A stretch of 64,000 bases of DNA, from contig NZ_CP088936.1 in NCBI RefSeq assembly GCF_021165755.1, positions 682,001 to 746,000 of the forward strand, written 5' to 3'. This DNA comes from Borrelia sp. RT5S (lineage in GTDB: Bacteria; Spirochaetota; Spirochaetia; Borreliales; Borreliaceae). The notes below the pieces were generated by a model. That model searched no databases and was not told the DNA's origin. It worked only from the letters and a program-made list of their open reading frames with translations. Made by a program: the position numbers and the translations under genes. Below, one piece after another: positions 1 through 9,737 of this stretch. Positions within the stretch are counted from its first letter, which is position 1; the number at the start of each line of letters is the position of its first letter.

Positions 1-1896
1 TGTTATTTCTTTATTCTCAAGTAAGTATATGATGTCACTAATGGATTCTTCTATGTAGTGGATTTCATTTTTTTCCATGAAGTCCAGGTACAGCTCCCAG
101 GGAAGATTTATTATTTTACTGGTTAATACATAGTTTAAAGTTTTAAATTCTTGATTTCTGTCTAGACATTTGATTAAATAAAATACCTCACCAAATTCTT
201 TCGTTTTAAAGAATGATCTTTCAGTTTTGTTTGTTTTAATATTTTCGCTTTGGAGTGCTTTATCTATTAGAGTCATTTCTTTTGATGTTCTACAGAGTAT
301 TGTAATATCGGATTCTTTAATTCTTCTAAGGTTGTCATCATCGTATATTTTTCCATTTGTTAGTAAATATTTGATTGTAAGTGCCGCTTTTTGCATAGCG
401 TTTTCATCTCTTTCAGCCTCTATTATGTTTATTCCTTCTATTTCTTCATCGTTTATAAAAATGTTATTTTTGTCATTTTTAGGTTCTGTTTTTGAGCTAC
501 TAAATTCAATTTGTTCAATTTTTGATGTCCATGTTTTATTGTAGATATTGCTAAACATAATATTTAAAGGATCAACTAACTTTTTATTTGATCTATGGTT
601 TATGCCTAAAGTTATTCTTGCCTCTTCCTTTGTTTTATATTTTATTCCTTGGTTATAAAATGAAACATCAGCATTTCGGAATGCATAAATTATTTGTTTA
701 GGGTCGGCTATAAACACTAGTTTTATTCCACAAGAGTTGAGAATTTCAAATATTTCTATTTGCACAAGGTCTAAATCTTGTGCTTCATCTATTAGTATTA
801 CTTTATATCTACTTTTTAGTGAATTTAATAAGGTCTTGTCAGGAGACTTGAGGTGTTTTCTAAAGTTCAGTATTACGTGTTTTTGATCTATTGTATTTGT
901 TGCACTAATAACGTTTGCAAGTTCTCTTTCTATATATTTAAGGATTTTATGTTTAACACTCAATTTAATATATTTTCTGAGTTTGCTTTTCTGAATCTTT
1001 TTCTTATCTAGGTTTTGCTCTTTGTCTGTATTTGTCTCGCGACTAAGCTCTATTAAAGAATTTTTAATCCATATTTCTTTATCCAAGAGAGTAGTATTTT
1101 TATTGATATTGGATGTTATTATTTTGTGTAAGAATTTGTTGTTTATAAGTACTTCTGTTATCTTTACTATGTCTCCTTCTTTTCTATATTTAATTTCTGA
1201 AATTTTAGTTCCTTGATTATGTTTGTTAAGAAAAGTTCTCCTTTCTTCCATATTCATTGTGTTTAGTGTTTCTACTATTAGGTTATATTTCTCAATTAGT
1301 TTGTCTTTATTGGTAAGTATGTTTTGAAAAATAGTTTGTTTCTCTACCCATTCTCCAAGCTCTACTGTCTTGTCTCTTTTATAAGCATTTCTTATGCTTC
1401 TAATCATCTCGTCTGTGTTTCCAAAATTGGATTTAAAGATTTCAAATTCATAATTCTTTATTGCTAATTCTTTTTTAAGTCCTTCCGTTTTTCTTAAGAG
1501 TTCGTAGACTATTTCATCTATTTCTGATGTGAAATTCTCTTTTACTCTATATTGAGAGAAATTCTCTGTTTCAATTTGAAAATTATTTAGGGAATGTAAT
1601 GCAAATTTGTGTATAGTTGAGATGAAAATTTTATTTGATTGTGTGTAAATTCTCTTTAGTAATTTTTCTGTTTTGGAATTGTTGTATGCATTCTCAATTG
1701 ACTTTAATATCCTGACATGCATTTCTTCTGTTGCCTTTTTTGTAAATGTCAACACCAAGATCTCGCTTGGAGAGTATATTTTGTTTGTTAGCAAGCTTGT
1801 AATTGTGTGTTCAAGTGTGTATGTCTTTCCAGTTCCTGCTGATGCCTCAATTAATATTTTTTCGTTTTGCTCAATTTTATCCAGTATATCTTGCAT
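1..1896 (-). CDS. recB: RecBCD helicase/nuclease subunit RecB, N-terminal 632 residues (cut by window edge)
   Basis: RecB is the 3'-5' helicase and nuclease subunit of exodeoxyribonuclease V, which processes double-strand breaks for recombination. The frame is open from an ATG at 1896 to base 1, so the C-terminal part (including the nuclease domain) lies outside. Residues about 18-25 read ASAGTGKT (UvrD-type Walker A), and LIDEAQDLD near residue 270 is the Walker B/motif II. Further UvrD-like motifs (FIADPKQIIYAFR, LGINHRSN) follow. The start lies 6 bp downstream of the recC stop, and recC and pncB precede it on the same strand, so a pncB-recC-recB transcript is likely. Identity is secure from motifs plus the recC neighbour; the truncation is only the window boundary. 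Confidence 0.93.
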   Translation of the reverse strand, partial: MQDILDKIEQNEKILIEASAGTGKTYTLEHTITSLLTNKIYSPSEILVLTFTKKATEEMHVRILKSIENAYNNSKTEKLLKRIYTQSNKIFISTIHKFALHSLNNFQIETENFSQYRVKENFTSEIDEIVYELLRKTEGLKKELAIKNYEFEIFKSNFGNTDEMIRSIRNAYKRDKTVELGEWVEKQTIFQNILTNKDKLIEKYNLIVETLNTMNMEERRTFLNKHNQGTKISEIKYRKEGDIVKITEVLINNKFLHKIITSNINKNTTLLDKEIWIKNSLIELSRETNTDKEQNLDKKKIQKSKLRKYIKLSVKHKILKYIERELANVISATNTIDQKHVILNFRKHLKSPDKTLLNSLKSRYKVILIDEAQDLDLVQIEIFEILNSCGIKLVFIADPKQIIYAFRNADVSFYNQGIKYKTKEEARITLGINHRSNKKLVDPLNIMFSNIYNKTWTSKIEQIEFSSSKTEPKNDKNNIFINDEEIEGINIIEAERDENAMQKAALTIKYLLTNGKIYDDDNLRRIKESDITILCRTSKEMTLIDKALQSENIKTNKTERSFFKTKEFGEVFYLIKCLDRNQEFKTLNYVLTSKIINLPWELYLDFMEKNEIHYIEESISDIIYLLENKEIT

Positions 1897-1902
1897 AAAA
1901 AA

Positions 1903-4900
1903 TTAACTTTGCGTCTTTATAAATTTAATATAAAAATCTTTTAGTAGTTTTTCTAAGGATTTATCTATGCTTAAATTATTGGTATCTTTAAATCTATTGT
2001 AATAAGGGCACCATGTAATGTCTTTTTGTGCAAGAAAATACTCCATATTTTTTGTAGTAGCAAGGCTTTTCTGAGGATATCTTATCTGTGCTTCTAGTTC
2101 GGTAGAAAATTCATTTATATCTTTTATTTTAGTTAAGCTTTTATTTATTAAGTCTTTGTAGATGGGAGTGGGGTAACTTGAGATGTATGCAATTTGTTTT
2201 AATAGGTTTTCAAGCTCTGAAAGATTTATTGCTGTGCCCTCATAGGCATTATCAAGTGACAATTGAGCATTTTCATAAGAGATTTTAATTTCCTGAATTG
2301 AATTTATATTCTTAACCTCGCTTTTTAAAATTAGTCCTAGTATGTATAGGTCTATTTTCCTGGCAATAGTGTCCGTTCTGTGTTCTTTTTTTTCCAATGA
2401 GCAGTAATAGTACCTATTATCGATCTTATATATGTTTTGAAGACTTCCATTTAATTTAAATTCTAATGTTTCGTCTTCAAAACTAATAGGTACTATTTTA
2501 TTTAATGTAATATTGACCATCTCCATTTTAAAAAATTCTTGAAAATTTATTTCAATGTTATTTTTTATTTCATTAAGTTTTGATACGAATTCTTCCTTAA
2601 TCACTTCTCTTTTGAAATTCAGAGGAATCACTCCTTTTTGAATTTTATGCTCAATTATGCTATCTATTCTTTCAAGTATTTGATGTTCACCAATTTCATT
2701 TTTTATATATTTGTGTAGTAATGTAAAACTGTCCATCAAACTGTAGTTAAAGTTAATAATATCTACAATTTGTTCCTCTTGTTTTTCTTTAATTTCATTA
2801 ACTTGGCTTATGTCTTTAATGTATACATTTAGTATTTTTTCATAAAAGTATTTGTATGGGTTAGTTATGGCTTTATTGATATCCTTTATGTCTAGTGAGA
2901 TTGGCCTCCTTAATTTAACTCTTTTTTGTATAAATTTTGTATAATTGCCATGCTTTAGTGATTCTGCGATGCAGAAGGCATTTTTATCATAGTTTATTAA
3001 ATAATTAGCTTTTGGTTCTTTAAAATATTTAAAATCATAATTTTCTCTTGGGTGTGTCTCAATTTCCACTTCTTGCCCCATATCTTTTATGTAATCTATT
3101 ATTTTGTGTATTACTTTGGGTTTGTTAATATCCGGATTTAAAGATTTGCTTAGTGAATAATAAAGATAAAATTTATTTGATGCCGCAAAGATTATATTGA
3201 TTAAATTTGAGATGTTATTTTGTTCTACATTCGCATAATCATAATATTCATTTAGTAAGTTCATGTTATCCAAGGCTATGTTTGAGTTTAATTTATCAGC
3301 TCCTAGAAAGTGGATTTCAGATTTCAGTAGATACTCGATTTTATCACAGCTAGCAACAAGTATTCCCATGTTTTGATTCATTAGTTGATATGATTTTTGT
3401 TCTAGACTTTCTTCAAACATTATTTTAAAAAGAGCAAATTCGACTTTTGTATCTTTAATTTTTTCCATGTAATCTTTGTAAAGATTTTCATTAAAGTCTC
3501 TTGAAAAATTTTTGAGGTATTGTACTCTTGTCCTTATGTATTCATCAATTTTGTCGTCATCTTCAAGCTTAATGTATTTATTTATAAATATTTCTATTAT
3601 TTCTGCCCATTCATATACTGTGTATTCCCTTCCTCTAAAATAAGTTATATCTTCATACAGACTGCTTATTATGGTTTTTAGTTGTATTACTGAAGTTGGG
3701 TCCTGAAAGCTTATATTTTCTTCAAGATTTTCGTTTTCATATTTTTCATTAAAGATTTCAGACATTAAGAATCTGTTAAAACCATCTTCCCATGAATTTA
3801 AAAAAGTTTTGTCATATGATAAATTTTCTTTATGAGCGTCATTCATTCCGAAATTAATATTCATGGCATCACTAAATGTTATTAAGTTTTGCAATTCATT
3901 TATTGATATATTGAATTTATTCATAACCTTTGCACTACTTAAGAATTCAATTATTTCTTTTCTATTAAAGTTGCTAACAGTACCTTTGTTTGAAATGAAT
4001 AGTTCCATTAATTTTTTTAAGGCCACCACACTTTTACTTTTTGAAATGTCTTTATAATCTAGTACATTAAAATCAACATCGTATTTGTTTAAAAATTCTT
4101 CTATGTATGGTAGGTATATGTCAATTTCTTTTGGAAGACAGGTTATTACGATGTCGTTTAGTTTTAAATTACTATTTTGTGTTGAGTATAAAATATTATT
4201 TACCAAAATTTCTACTTCTCGTCTTTGTGTTGATGCTTCTATTATTTTAAAACTGTTATCTGGGCTTAACAGGGCAGTTTGTGCTATGATGCTATTTTTA
4301 AGGCTTGCTAGGAAATTTTTCTCTTCAAATAAGTTAGTGTCAATTTCTTTCTCTATTTGTACCTCTAAATTGTGTTTTTCTATTTTTGTTGGCAGAAGTT
4401 CATCTATTAAAACAGACTGATATTGAGTTACGTCTTCTAAAACTAGTTCATGGACTTCAAGTTTGAAAATTTTTTGCAAGTAGTACAATATTTTTTTGTC
4501 AGTTTCTCTGGCCTCTCCAATAATTATCAGTTTTTTTGTTTCAATGCACTCAGGAACGCCTTTTATTTCATTTTCTATTTGTTCATATAAGTCAAAGATG
4601 TTGATTTGGTTTTCAAATAGTTTTTTAAACATTTCCTTTTGCATCAACTCATATCGAGAGTTAATTTTGTCCTTAAATAAGGTCTTGCCCTGTCTCCAAT
4701 TCTCAATTATTTTAAAAAATTTATCGTAGTATTTGTGAAACAAAAATACTGCCTTTGATGCGAAAATATATCTGTTTCTTATTGATTTGAATCGGTGAAC
4801 GTTTTTTATTTTATTTTCTTTTAATATATTGTAGAGAATAAACTTTTCTGTTCCTGAATAAAGAAGCAATGTATTACTTTCCAGAAAGCGTTTTATGTTC

Positions 4901-5127
4901 CGGTTTTCTACTAAAAGATTGTATATGGTTTTCATTATGTTTTGTTTTATGTTGAGATTGTACGAAATTCCATTTAAAGACGCTAAATATTTCTTAATTT
5001 CATCTTCTAGAATGTTGCTATTTGAGATTATGACAGTTTCTTTTCTAAATATGCCATCATCTCTGATCAACTCTTGGATTCTATTATAGATCGCACAAAC
5101 TTTGTTTGTTTTGTATATCTTATACAT
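1903..5127 (-). CDS. recC: RecBCD subunit RecC
   Basis: This 1074-residue protein is the expected size for RecC, the inactivated helicase/nuclease-fold subunit that recognises Chi and holds RecB and RecD together. No Walker A motif is visible, as expected. The N-terminal region contains a degenerate helicase-like segment (AQTALLSPDNSFKIIEASTQRREVEILVNNI is typical of RecC family text, here shown by its position around residues 270-310). It begins 8 bp after the pncB stop and ends 6 bp before recB, giving a compact operon. The recC-recB order and RecB identity support the assignment more than any single motif does. Codon use is Lys/Asn/Ile-rich like its neighbours. Confidence 0.88.
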   Translation of the reverse strand: MYKIYKTNKVCAIYNRIQELIRDDGIFRKETVIISNSNILEDEIKKYLASLNGISYNLNIKQNIMKTIYNLLVENRNIKRFLESNTLLLYSGTEKFILYNILKENKIKNVHRFKSIRNRYIFASKAVFLFHKYYDKFFKIIENWRQGKTLFKDKINSRYELMQKEMFKKLFENQINIFDLYEQIENEIKGVPECIETKKLIIIGEARETDKKILYYLQKIFKLEVHELVLEDVTQYQSVLIDELLPTKIEKHNLEVQIEKEIDTNLFEEKNFLASLKNSIIAQTALLSPDNSFKIIEASTQRREVEILVNNILYSTQNSNLKLNDIVITCLPKEIDIYLPYIEEFLNKYDVDFNVLDYKDISKSKSVVALKKLMELFISNKGTVSNFNRKEIIEFLSSAKVMNKFNISINELQNLITFSDAMNINFGMNDAHKENLSYDKTFLNSWEDGFNRFLMSEIFNEKYENENLEENISFQDPTSVIQLKTIISSLYEDITYFRGREYTVYEWAEIIEIFINKYIKLEDDDKIDEYIRTRVQYLKNFSRDFNENLYKDYMEKIKDTKVEFALFKIMFEESLEQKSYQLMNQNMGILVASCDKIEYLLKSEIHFLGADKLNSNIALDNMNLLNEYYDYANVEQNNISNLINIIFAASNKFYLYYSLSKSLNPDINKPKVIHKIIDYIKDMGQEVEIETHPRENYDFKYFKEPKANYLINYDKNAFCIAESLKHGNYTKFIQKRVKLRRPISLDIKDINKAITNPYKYFYEKILNVYIKDISQVNEIKEKQEEQIVDIINFNYSLMDSFTLLHKYIKNEIGEHQILERIDSIIEHKIQKGVIPLNFKREVIKEEFVSKLNEIKNNIEINFQEFFKMEMVNITLNKIVPISFEDETLEFKLNGSLQNIYKIDNRYYYCSLEKKEHRTDTIARKIDLYILGLILKSEVKNINSIQEIKISYENAQLSLDNAYEGTAINLSELENLLKQIAYISSYPTPIYKDLINKSLTKIKDINEFSTELEAQIRYPQKSLATTKNMEYFLAQKDITWCPYYNRFKDTNNLSIDKSLEKLLKDFYIKFIKTQS

Positions 5128-5135
5128 AAATTAAT

Positions 5136-6590
5136 TCATATAACTTTGCTTTCTTGAATTAGTTTGTTTCTTAAGTTTCTTAGGTTCTCCGTAATACTTA
5201 CTTTGTATATGTGGGGATTTATTACTCTTTTGTATGTGTGATCAATCTTTTTAAGATCGCTCTGAACCCTGTGCCTTAAATTTTCCAGGCTTATTTCTGC
5301 TATTTGATTAATTTTATTGGTTTCAAAGTTAGTATCCATTAAAAATTCGAAGCTTTCATAGGATTTTATTGCTTTAAACACGTTTTCTTGTAAGGGGTGA
5401 TAAATTGTGAATTTTTGTCCCAAATTTAACATTTTCCTTATCTCTTCCTCTTCTTCTTTTAAAAAGATTAGGTCAAAAATCATTTGATCGTCAGAATATA
5501 TTCTGACAATCCTTTTCTGAGAGGGTAGGGTTGATTTTTCGATGTTATTTGATATCTTCATTTTAGGAACAAATCTTCCATTTTGGTCAATTGATATCAT
5601 TTTATACACTCCTGAGAGGCTAGGGTCTCCTTTTGCTGTAACTAAATGAGTCCCTACTCCCCAAAAATCAATGGGAGCATTAATTGAGTTTAGGTACATA
5701 ATAATATCTTCATCAAGTTCGTTAGATACAATGATCTTGACTTCATAAAGACCATTCTTATTAAGTTCTCTTCTTACTTCTCTACTTAAGTATTCAAGAT
5801 CTCCGCTGTCAATTCTGACAGAAAAATTTTGATTTTCCTTGCTCCCTAGTGATTTGAAAACTTTAATTGCATTCTTAATCCCGCTGTTAAGCGTATCATA
5901 AGTGTCAATTAGCAAGCTTACATTATTTGGATATGTTTTTGCGTATTCCCAAAAAGCTTCTTCTTCACTTTTAAAACTCATCACCCAACTGTGGGCCATT
6001 GTGCCAGTGACTGGAATATTGTATTTGTATCCTGCAAGTACATTGCTTGTAAAGTCAGCCCCTCCTATGTAGGCGGCTTTACTTGCTGAGAGGGCTCCAT
6101 TAATTCCTTGAGCTCTTCTGAGACCAAATTCAGCTATGGTTTGAGCTCCTGCCTCTTTAATTCTTGCTGTTTTAGTTGCAATGAGGCTTTCAAAATTTAT
6201 GATGTTTAGTACTAGTCCTTCTATGAGTAAAAGCTCGATGAGGTTTCCTTCAATAATTAGTATTGGTTCTAAAGGAAAGACAATTCTTCCTTCGTTTATT
6301 GAGATTATTTTTATGTTCAGCTTAAGCGTCTTTAAGTATTTTAAAAATCTCTTATCAAAGTGTTGCAGTTTTTCTAAGTATTCAATTTCTTCTTCTTTAA
6401 AATGGAGTTCTTCTATGATTCTAACCAATGTTTGTATTCCTGCTAGAATTATGTACCCATTTTTAAAGGGTGTTTTTCTGAAAAACATTTCAAATTGTGC
6501 TTTCGGGTTGATGTTCTTTACAAAATAGGCATTCATCATCGAAAGTTCATAAAAGTCTGTAAACAGGGACATGTTATCCATCTTATACAT
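5136..6590 (-). CDS. pncB: Nicotinate phosphoribosyltransferase
   Basis: Converts nicotinate and PRPP to nicotinate mononucleotide in NAD salvage. The 484-residue length fits the family. Visible family features are the N-terminal LFTDFYELSMM segment, the RAQGINGALSASKAAYIGG stretch, GTMAHSW carrying the conserved histidine, and the RIDSGDLEYLS segment of the phosphoribosyl site. Three in-frame ATGs lie at 6590, 6581 and 6572. None has a convincing Shine-Dalgarno sequence, and a TATAAT overlaps the first (6588-6593), so the true start may be 6581 or 6572. It is the first gene of the pncB-recC-recB run and is divergent from zwf. Confidence 0.93.
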   Translation of the reverse strand: MYKMDNMSLFTDFYELSMMNAYFVKNINPKAQFEMFFRKTPFKNGYIILAGIQTLVRIIEELHFKEEEIEYLEKLQHFDKRFLKYLKTLKLNIKIISINEGRIVFPLEPILIIEGNLIELLLIEGLVLNIINFESLIATKTARIKEAGAQTIAEFGLRRAQGINGALSASKAAYIGGADFTSNVLAGYKYNIPVTGTMAHSWVMSFKSEEEAFWEYAKTYPNNVSLLIDTYDTLNSGIKNAIKVFKSLGSKENQNFSVRIDSGDLEYLSREVRRELNKNGLYEVKIIVSNELDEDIIMYLNSINAPIDFWGVGTHLVTAKGDPSLSGVYKMISIDQNGRFVPKMKISNNIEKSTLPSQKRIVRIYSDDQMIFDLIFLKEEEEEIRKMLNLGQKFTIYHPLQENVFKAIKSYESFEFLMDTNFETNKINQIAEISLENLRHRVQSDLKKIDHTYKRVINPHIYKVSITENLRNLRNKLIQESKVI

Positions 6591-6748
6591 TATACATTAT
6601 GTCAATCTTTGCTTCTCAATTTACATATTAGATCGATTAAATGTGTTTAAACTGAACTTAAAGTAAGAGCAACTGTTCTTATGAAGAGTATTTCATAGTT
6701 TTTAGCTTTGTGATAATAGTATAATTTGTTTATTGGAGATAGTTTGTG

Positions 6749-8182
6749 ATGCAAAAGAATGTATCTGGTTTCGATATTGTAATATTTGGTGTAACGGGGA
6801 ATTTATCAAGAAGGAAGCTTATTCCTTCCCTTTTTAATTTGTATAAAGATGGTTATATTAGCGATTTCAGGGTCATTGGGTTTTCACGTAGAATTTTTAA
6901 TGACGAGGAGTTTAGGGTCTACATTAAGGATGCTTTGTGGCAAGAAGAAGAACTGACCTTGGTAGACGATTTTTTGAAGTTTTTTGTTTATTTGGCAGGA
7001 GATTTTCAAGAAAAGGAAGCTTACGTTGCACTGTTTAATCTGTTGGGTAAGACAAGAGAGAGGGTATATTATTTGTCAACTTCTCCTGAGTTTTATGAGG
7101 CAATAATTGAAAATTTAAAGCCATACTCATTAACCGATATGCCTTCATGTTCCAAAATAGTGCTTGAAAAGCCTTTTGGCAGCAGTCTTGATACGGCTAG
7201 GTACCTAAACTCACTTCTTTATTCCGTTTTCAAAGAGAATCAACTCTACAGGATAGATCACTATTTGGGCAAGGAAACGGTTCAAAATATTTTTACATTC
7301 AGATTTGGAAATTCTATTTTTGAAAACATTTGGAATAATCGTTATGTAGATTTTGTTCAAATTACAGTTGCTGAAGAAGTAGGTATTGATGGTAGATTTG
7401 AGTATTATGATTCTGCAGGTGCCTTGAAAGACATGTTTCAAAATCATATCTTGCAGCTTTTAAGTCTTGTTGCAATGGAGTCACCTATTGGATTTAATTC
7501 AGACTTTATTCATGATGAAAAGGTCAAGGTTTTAAAGAGCTTGAAAAAATTTGACAAAGAGGAAATTGAAAATCATATTGTTAAAGGACAATATGTAGGC
7601 TCTCGAGTACAAGGGCTTTTAAGAAAAGGATACAAGGAAGAAGCTAAATTTTTAAAGTCTTCGAATACTGAAACTTATTTGGCAATGAAGGTATTTATTA
7701 ATAATTGGCGTTGGTCTGGCATTCCATTCTATATTAGAACGGGAAAAGCACTTGTAAGGAAATTTTCAGAAATATATATTCAGTTTAAAAAACCAGACTT
7801 CACTCTTTTCAACACTACGCTGAATAATATGTCAAATGCTTTGATTTTCAGAATTCAACCAAGAGATGGGATTGAGATTAAGTTTAATACTAAGAGACCA
7901 GGATATAACTATGAGATGCAGGAAGCTAATATGGAATTTTCTTATCACTCTTCATTTAGTAAATTTTTTGGAGAATCTTATGAGCGTTTACTTCTTGATG
8001 CTTTTTTAGGAGATAGAACCTTATATGCTCGTAATGACGAGATTGATAGTTCTTGGGAATTTGTATCAGATATTCTTAGTAAGTGGGGTAGTGTTAAGAA
8101 TTGGGATTATTTTTATGGATCCGAGGGCCCACGACAGGCAAACGTGATTTTAGAAAAGGGCCATTTTTGGCGCAGGATGTAA
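6749..8182 (+). CDS. zwf: Glucose-6-phosphate 1-dehydrogenase
   Basis: Oxidises glucose-6-phosphate to 6-phosphogluconolactone with NADP, the entry to the oxidative pentose phosphate pathway. The N-terminal GVTGNLSRRKLIPSL is the dinucleotide-binding loop, and RIDHYLGKETVQN is the conserved substrate/catalytic signature. The length (477 residues) is normal. GGAG at 6735-6738 precedes both a GTG at 6746 and an ATG at 6749; the ATG has the better spacing and is used here. It is divergent from pncB with 158 bp between. A TATAAT at 6720-6725 is a candidate -10 but no good -35 is seen. Confidence 0.96.
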   Translation: MQKNVSGFDIVIFGVTGNLSRRKLIPSLFNLYKDGYISDFRVIGFSRRIFNDEEFRVYIKDALWQEEELTLVDDFLKFFVYLAGDFQEKEAYVALFNLLGKTRERVYYLSTSPEFYEAIIENLKPYSLTDMPSCSKIVLEKPFGSSLDTARYLNSLLYSVFKENQLYRIDHYLGKETVQNIFTFRFGNSIFENIWNNRYVDFVQITVAEEVGIDGRFEYYDSAGALKDMFQNHILQLLSLVAMESPIGFNSDFIHDEKVKVLKSLKKFDKEEIENHIVKGQYVGSRVQGLLRKGYKEEAKFLKSSNTETYLAMKVFINNWRWSGIPFYIRTGKALVRKFSEIYIQFKKPDFTLFNTTLNNMSNALIFRIQPRDGIEIKFNTKRPGYNYEMQEANMEFSYHSSFSKFFGESYERLLLDAFLGDRTLYARNDEIDSSWEFVSDILSKWGSVKNWDYFYGSEGPRQANVILEKGHFWRRM

Positions 8183-8368
8183 ATGCAAAAATAGTACATT
8201 TACATCTACGTACCTTTTAATTTGGAAATAGAGATAGACTTAAGGTAACAGTGTTGTAGTTTTTTGTGTTAAATAGAATCTGTTTTTTTGATTGTATTCA
8301 TTTATTTGTGGAAGATTCACTGTGATAGATTAGGGGGGTAAGTAGTTTATTGTTTGAGGGTGTTTTGT

Positions 8369-9709
8369 ATGAGGAATGTTGATGTTAAGATTAGACCAAA
8401 TTTTTTAGGGCTGTTGCCTTTCATTGTTTTTGTAGTAATTTATTTGGGAACTGGGGTTTATTTGGAATTTAGAGGTGTAGAAATGGCTTTTTATCAGCTT
8501 CCTGCAAGCGTTGCAATGTTTATTGCGTCCATTACGGGGTTCTTGGGTTTTAGGGGAAAATTAGAGGATAAAATTCATAGTTTTGTTCAAGGGGCTTCTC
8601 AATATGACATCATTTTGATGTGTCTTATTTTCTTACTAGCAGGAGCTTTTTCTACACTTTGTAAAGAAATAGGCAGTGTTGAAGCTGTTGCTAACATTGG
8701 GCTTAGATATATAGGCTCCAGATGGGTCGTTTCAGGCATATTTTTAATTACTTGTTTTATTTCTTTCTCAGCAGGAACTTCTGTAGGGGCAATCGTAGCA
8801 ATTGCTCCTATTGCTTTTGAAATAGCTAGTCGGATCGGTTCTAATTTAGGTTTAATGGCTGCTGCTGTGATGTGTGGTGCCGTATTTGGGGATAATCTTT
8901 CTTTAATATCAGATACAACTATTGTTTCAAGTCGTACTCAGGGTAGTAGTATTGCAGATGTTTTTAAGGCTAGTTTTGTTTATGCATTCCCAGCAGCCAT
9001 ATTTACTTTTTTCGGATTTTATTTTCTCTCAGGTGATTTGACTACTGTGGAATCTTTGGTTAGTAGTTCAGTAGACCTAATTAAAGTAGTGCCTTATCTT
9101 TCTGTTATTGTTTTATCCCTGTTGGGGTTAAATGTTTTTTTTGTTTTATTTGTAGGCATTCTCTTTGTATGTGTTATTAGTATTTTTTATGAAAACTTGC
9201 AATTTTTATATGTGATGAAAAAAATTAGTGAAGGCTTTCTAGGTATGGGTGACTTAATTTTTCTCTCAATACTTACAGGAGGGGTGTCTTTTGTTGTGAT
9301 TAAAAACGGAGGGTTTAAGTGGGTTTTAGTTAAGCTTAAGACTTTAATACGAGGCAAGTGCTCTGCAGAGTTCGTAATAGCATCCCTTGCTTCTGTTGTT
9401 GATGTTTTTCTGGCTAATAATACGATTGCCATTCTTATTTGTGGCAAATTTGCAAAAGAAATATCTGTTAAGAATGAGATATCCTCTTGTAGGAGTGCTT
9501 CCCTTCTAGATATTTTCTCTTGTATTTCCCAGGGCTTTATTCCATATGGGGCTCAAATGATAATTTTAATAGGATTTTTTGATGGACTTGTCTCTCCTAT
9601 GGATATTATATCGTTTTTAATTTATCATTTTTTTTTGCTACTTTTTGTGATTTTATCTATGGTTGGCCTTGATATTAAAAGATTTTCTTGGTCTTTTTCT
9701 AGGAATTAA
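8369..9709 (+). CDS. nhaC: NhaC-family Na+/H+ antiporter, first copy
   Basis: Predicted inner-membrane sodium/proton antiporter of the NhaC family, 446 residues with about ten to twelve hydrophobic segments. The family-typical GAVFGDNLSLISDTTIVSS segment near residues 170-190 carries the conserved acidic and polar transport residues. GAGGG at 8356-8360 fixes the start at the ATG at 8369; an upstream in-frame TTG at 8354 overlaps the region just before this site and is less likely. The second copy follows after 28 bp and aligns along its full length (both 446 residues), so the pair arose by tandem duplication. Substrate preference between Na+ and other ions cannot be read from sequence. Confidence 0.9.
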   Translation: MRNVDVKIRPNFLGLLPFIVFVVIYLGTGVYLEFRGVEMAFYQLPASVAMFIASITGFLGFRGKLEDKIHSFVQGASQYDIILMCLIFLLAGAFSTLCKEIGSVEAVANIGLRYIGSRWVVSGIFLITCFISFSAGTSVGAIVAIAPIAFEIASRIGSNLGLMAAAVMCGAVFGDNLSLISDTTIVSSRTQGSSIADVFKASFVYAFPAAIFTFFGFYFLSGDLTTVESLVSSSVDLIKVVPYLSVIVLSLLGLNVFFVLFVGILFVCVISIFYENLQFLYVMKKISEGFLGMGDLIFLSILTGGVSFVVIKNGGFKWVLVKLKTLIRGKCSAEFVIASLASVVDVFLANNTIAILICGKFAKEISVKNEISSCRSASLLDIFSCISQGFIPYGAQMIILIGFFDGLVSPMDIISFLIYHFFLLLFVILSMVGLDIKRFSWSFSRN

Positions 9710-9737
9710 GATAGTTTAAGTTATATAGGAGGTGTTA

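Noticed and set aside
227-1906. Short plus-strand frames in the first 1.9 kb
   Set aside because: The minus strand is continuously open and encodes RecB with helicase motifs; the plus-strand frames are shadows.
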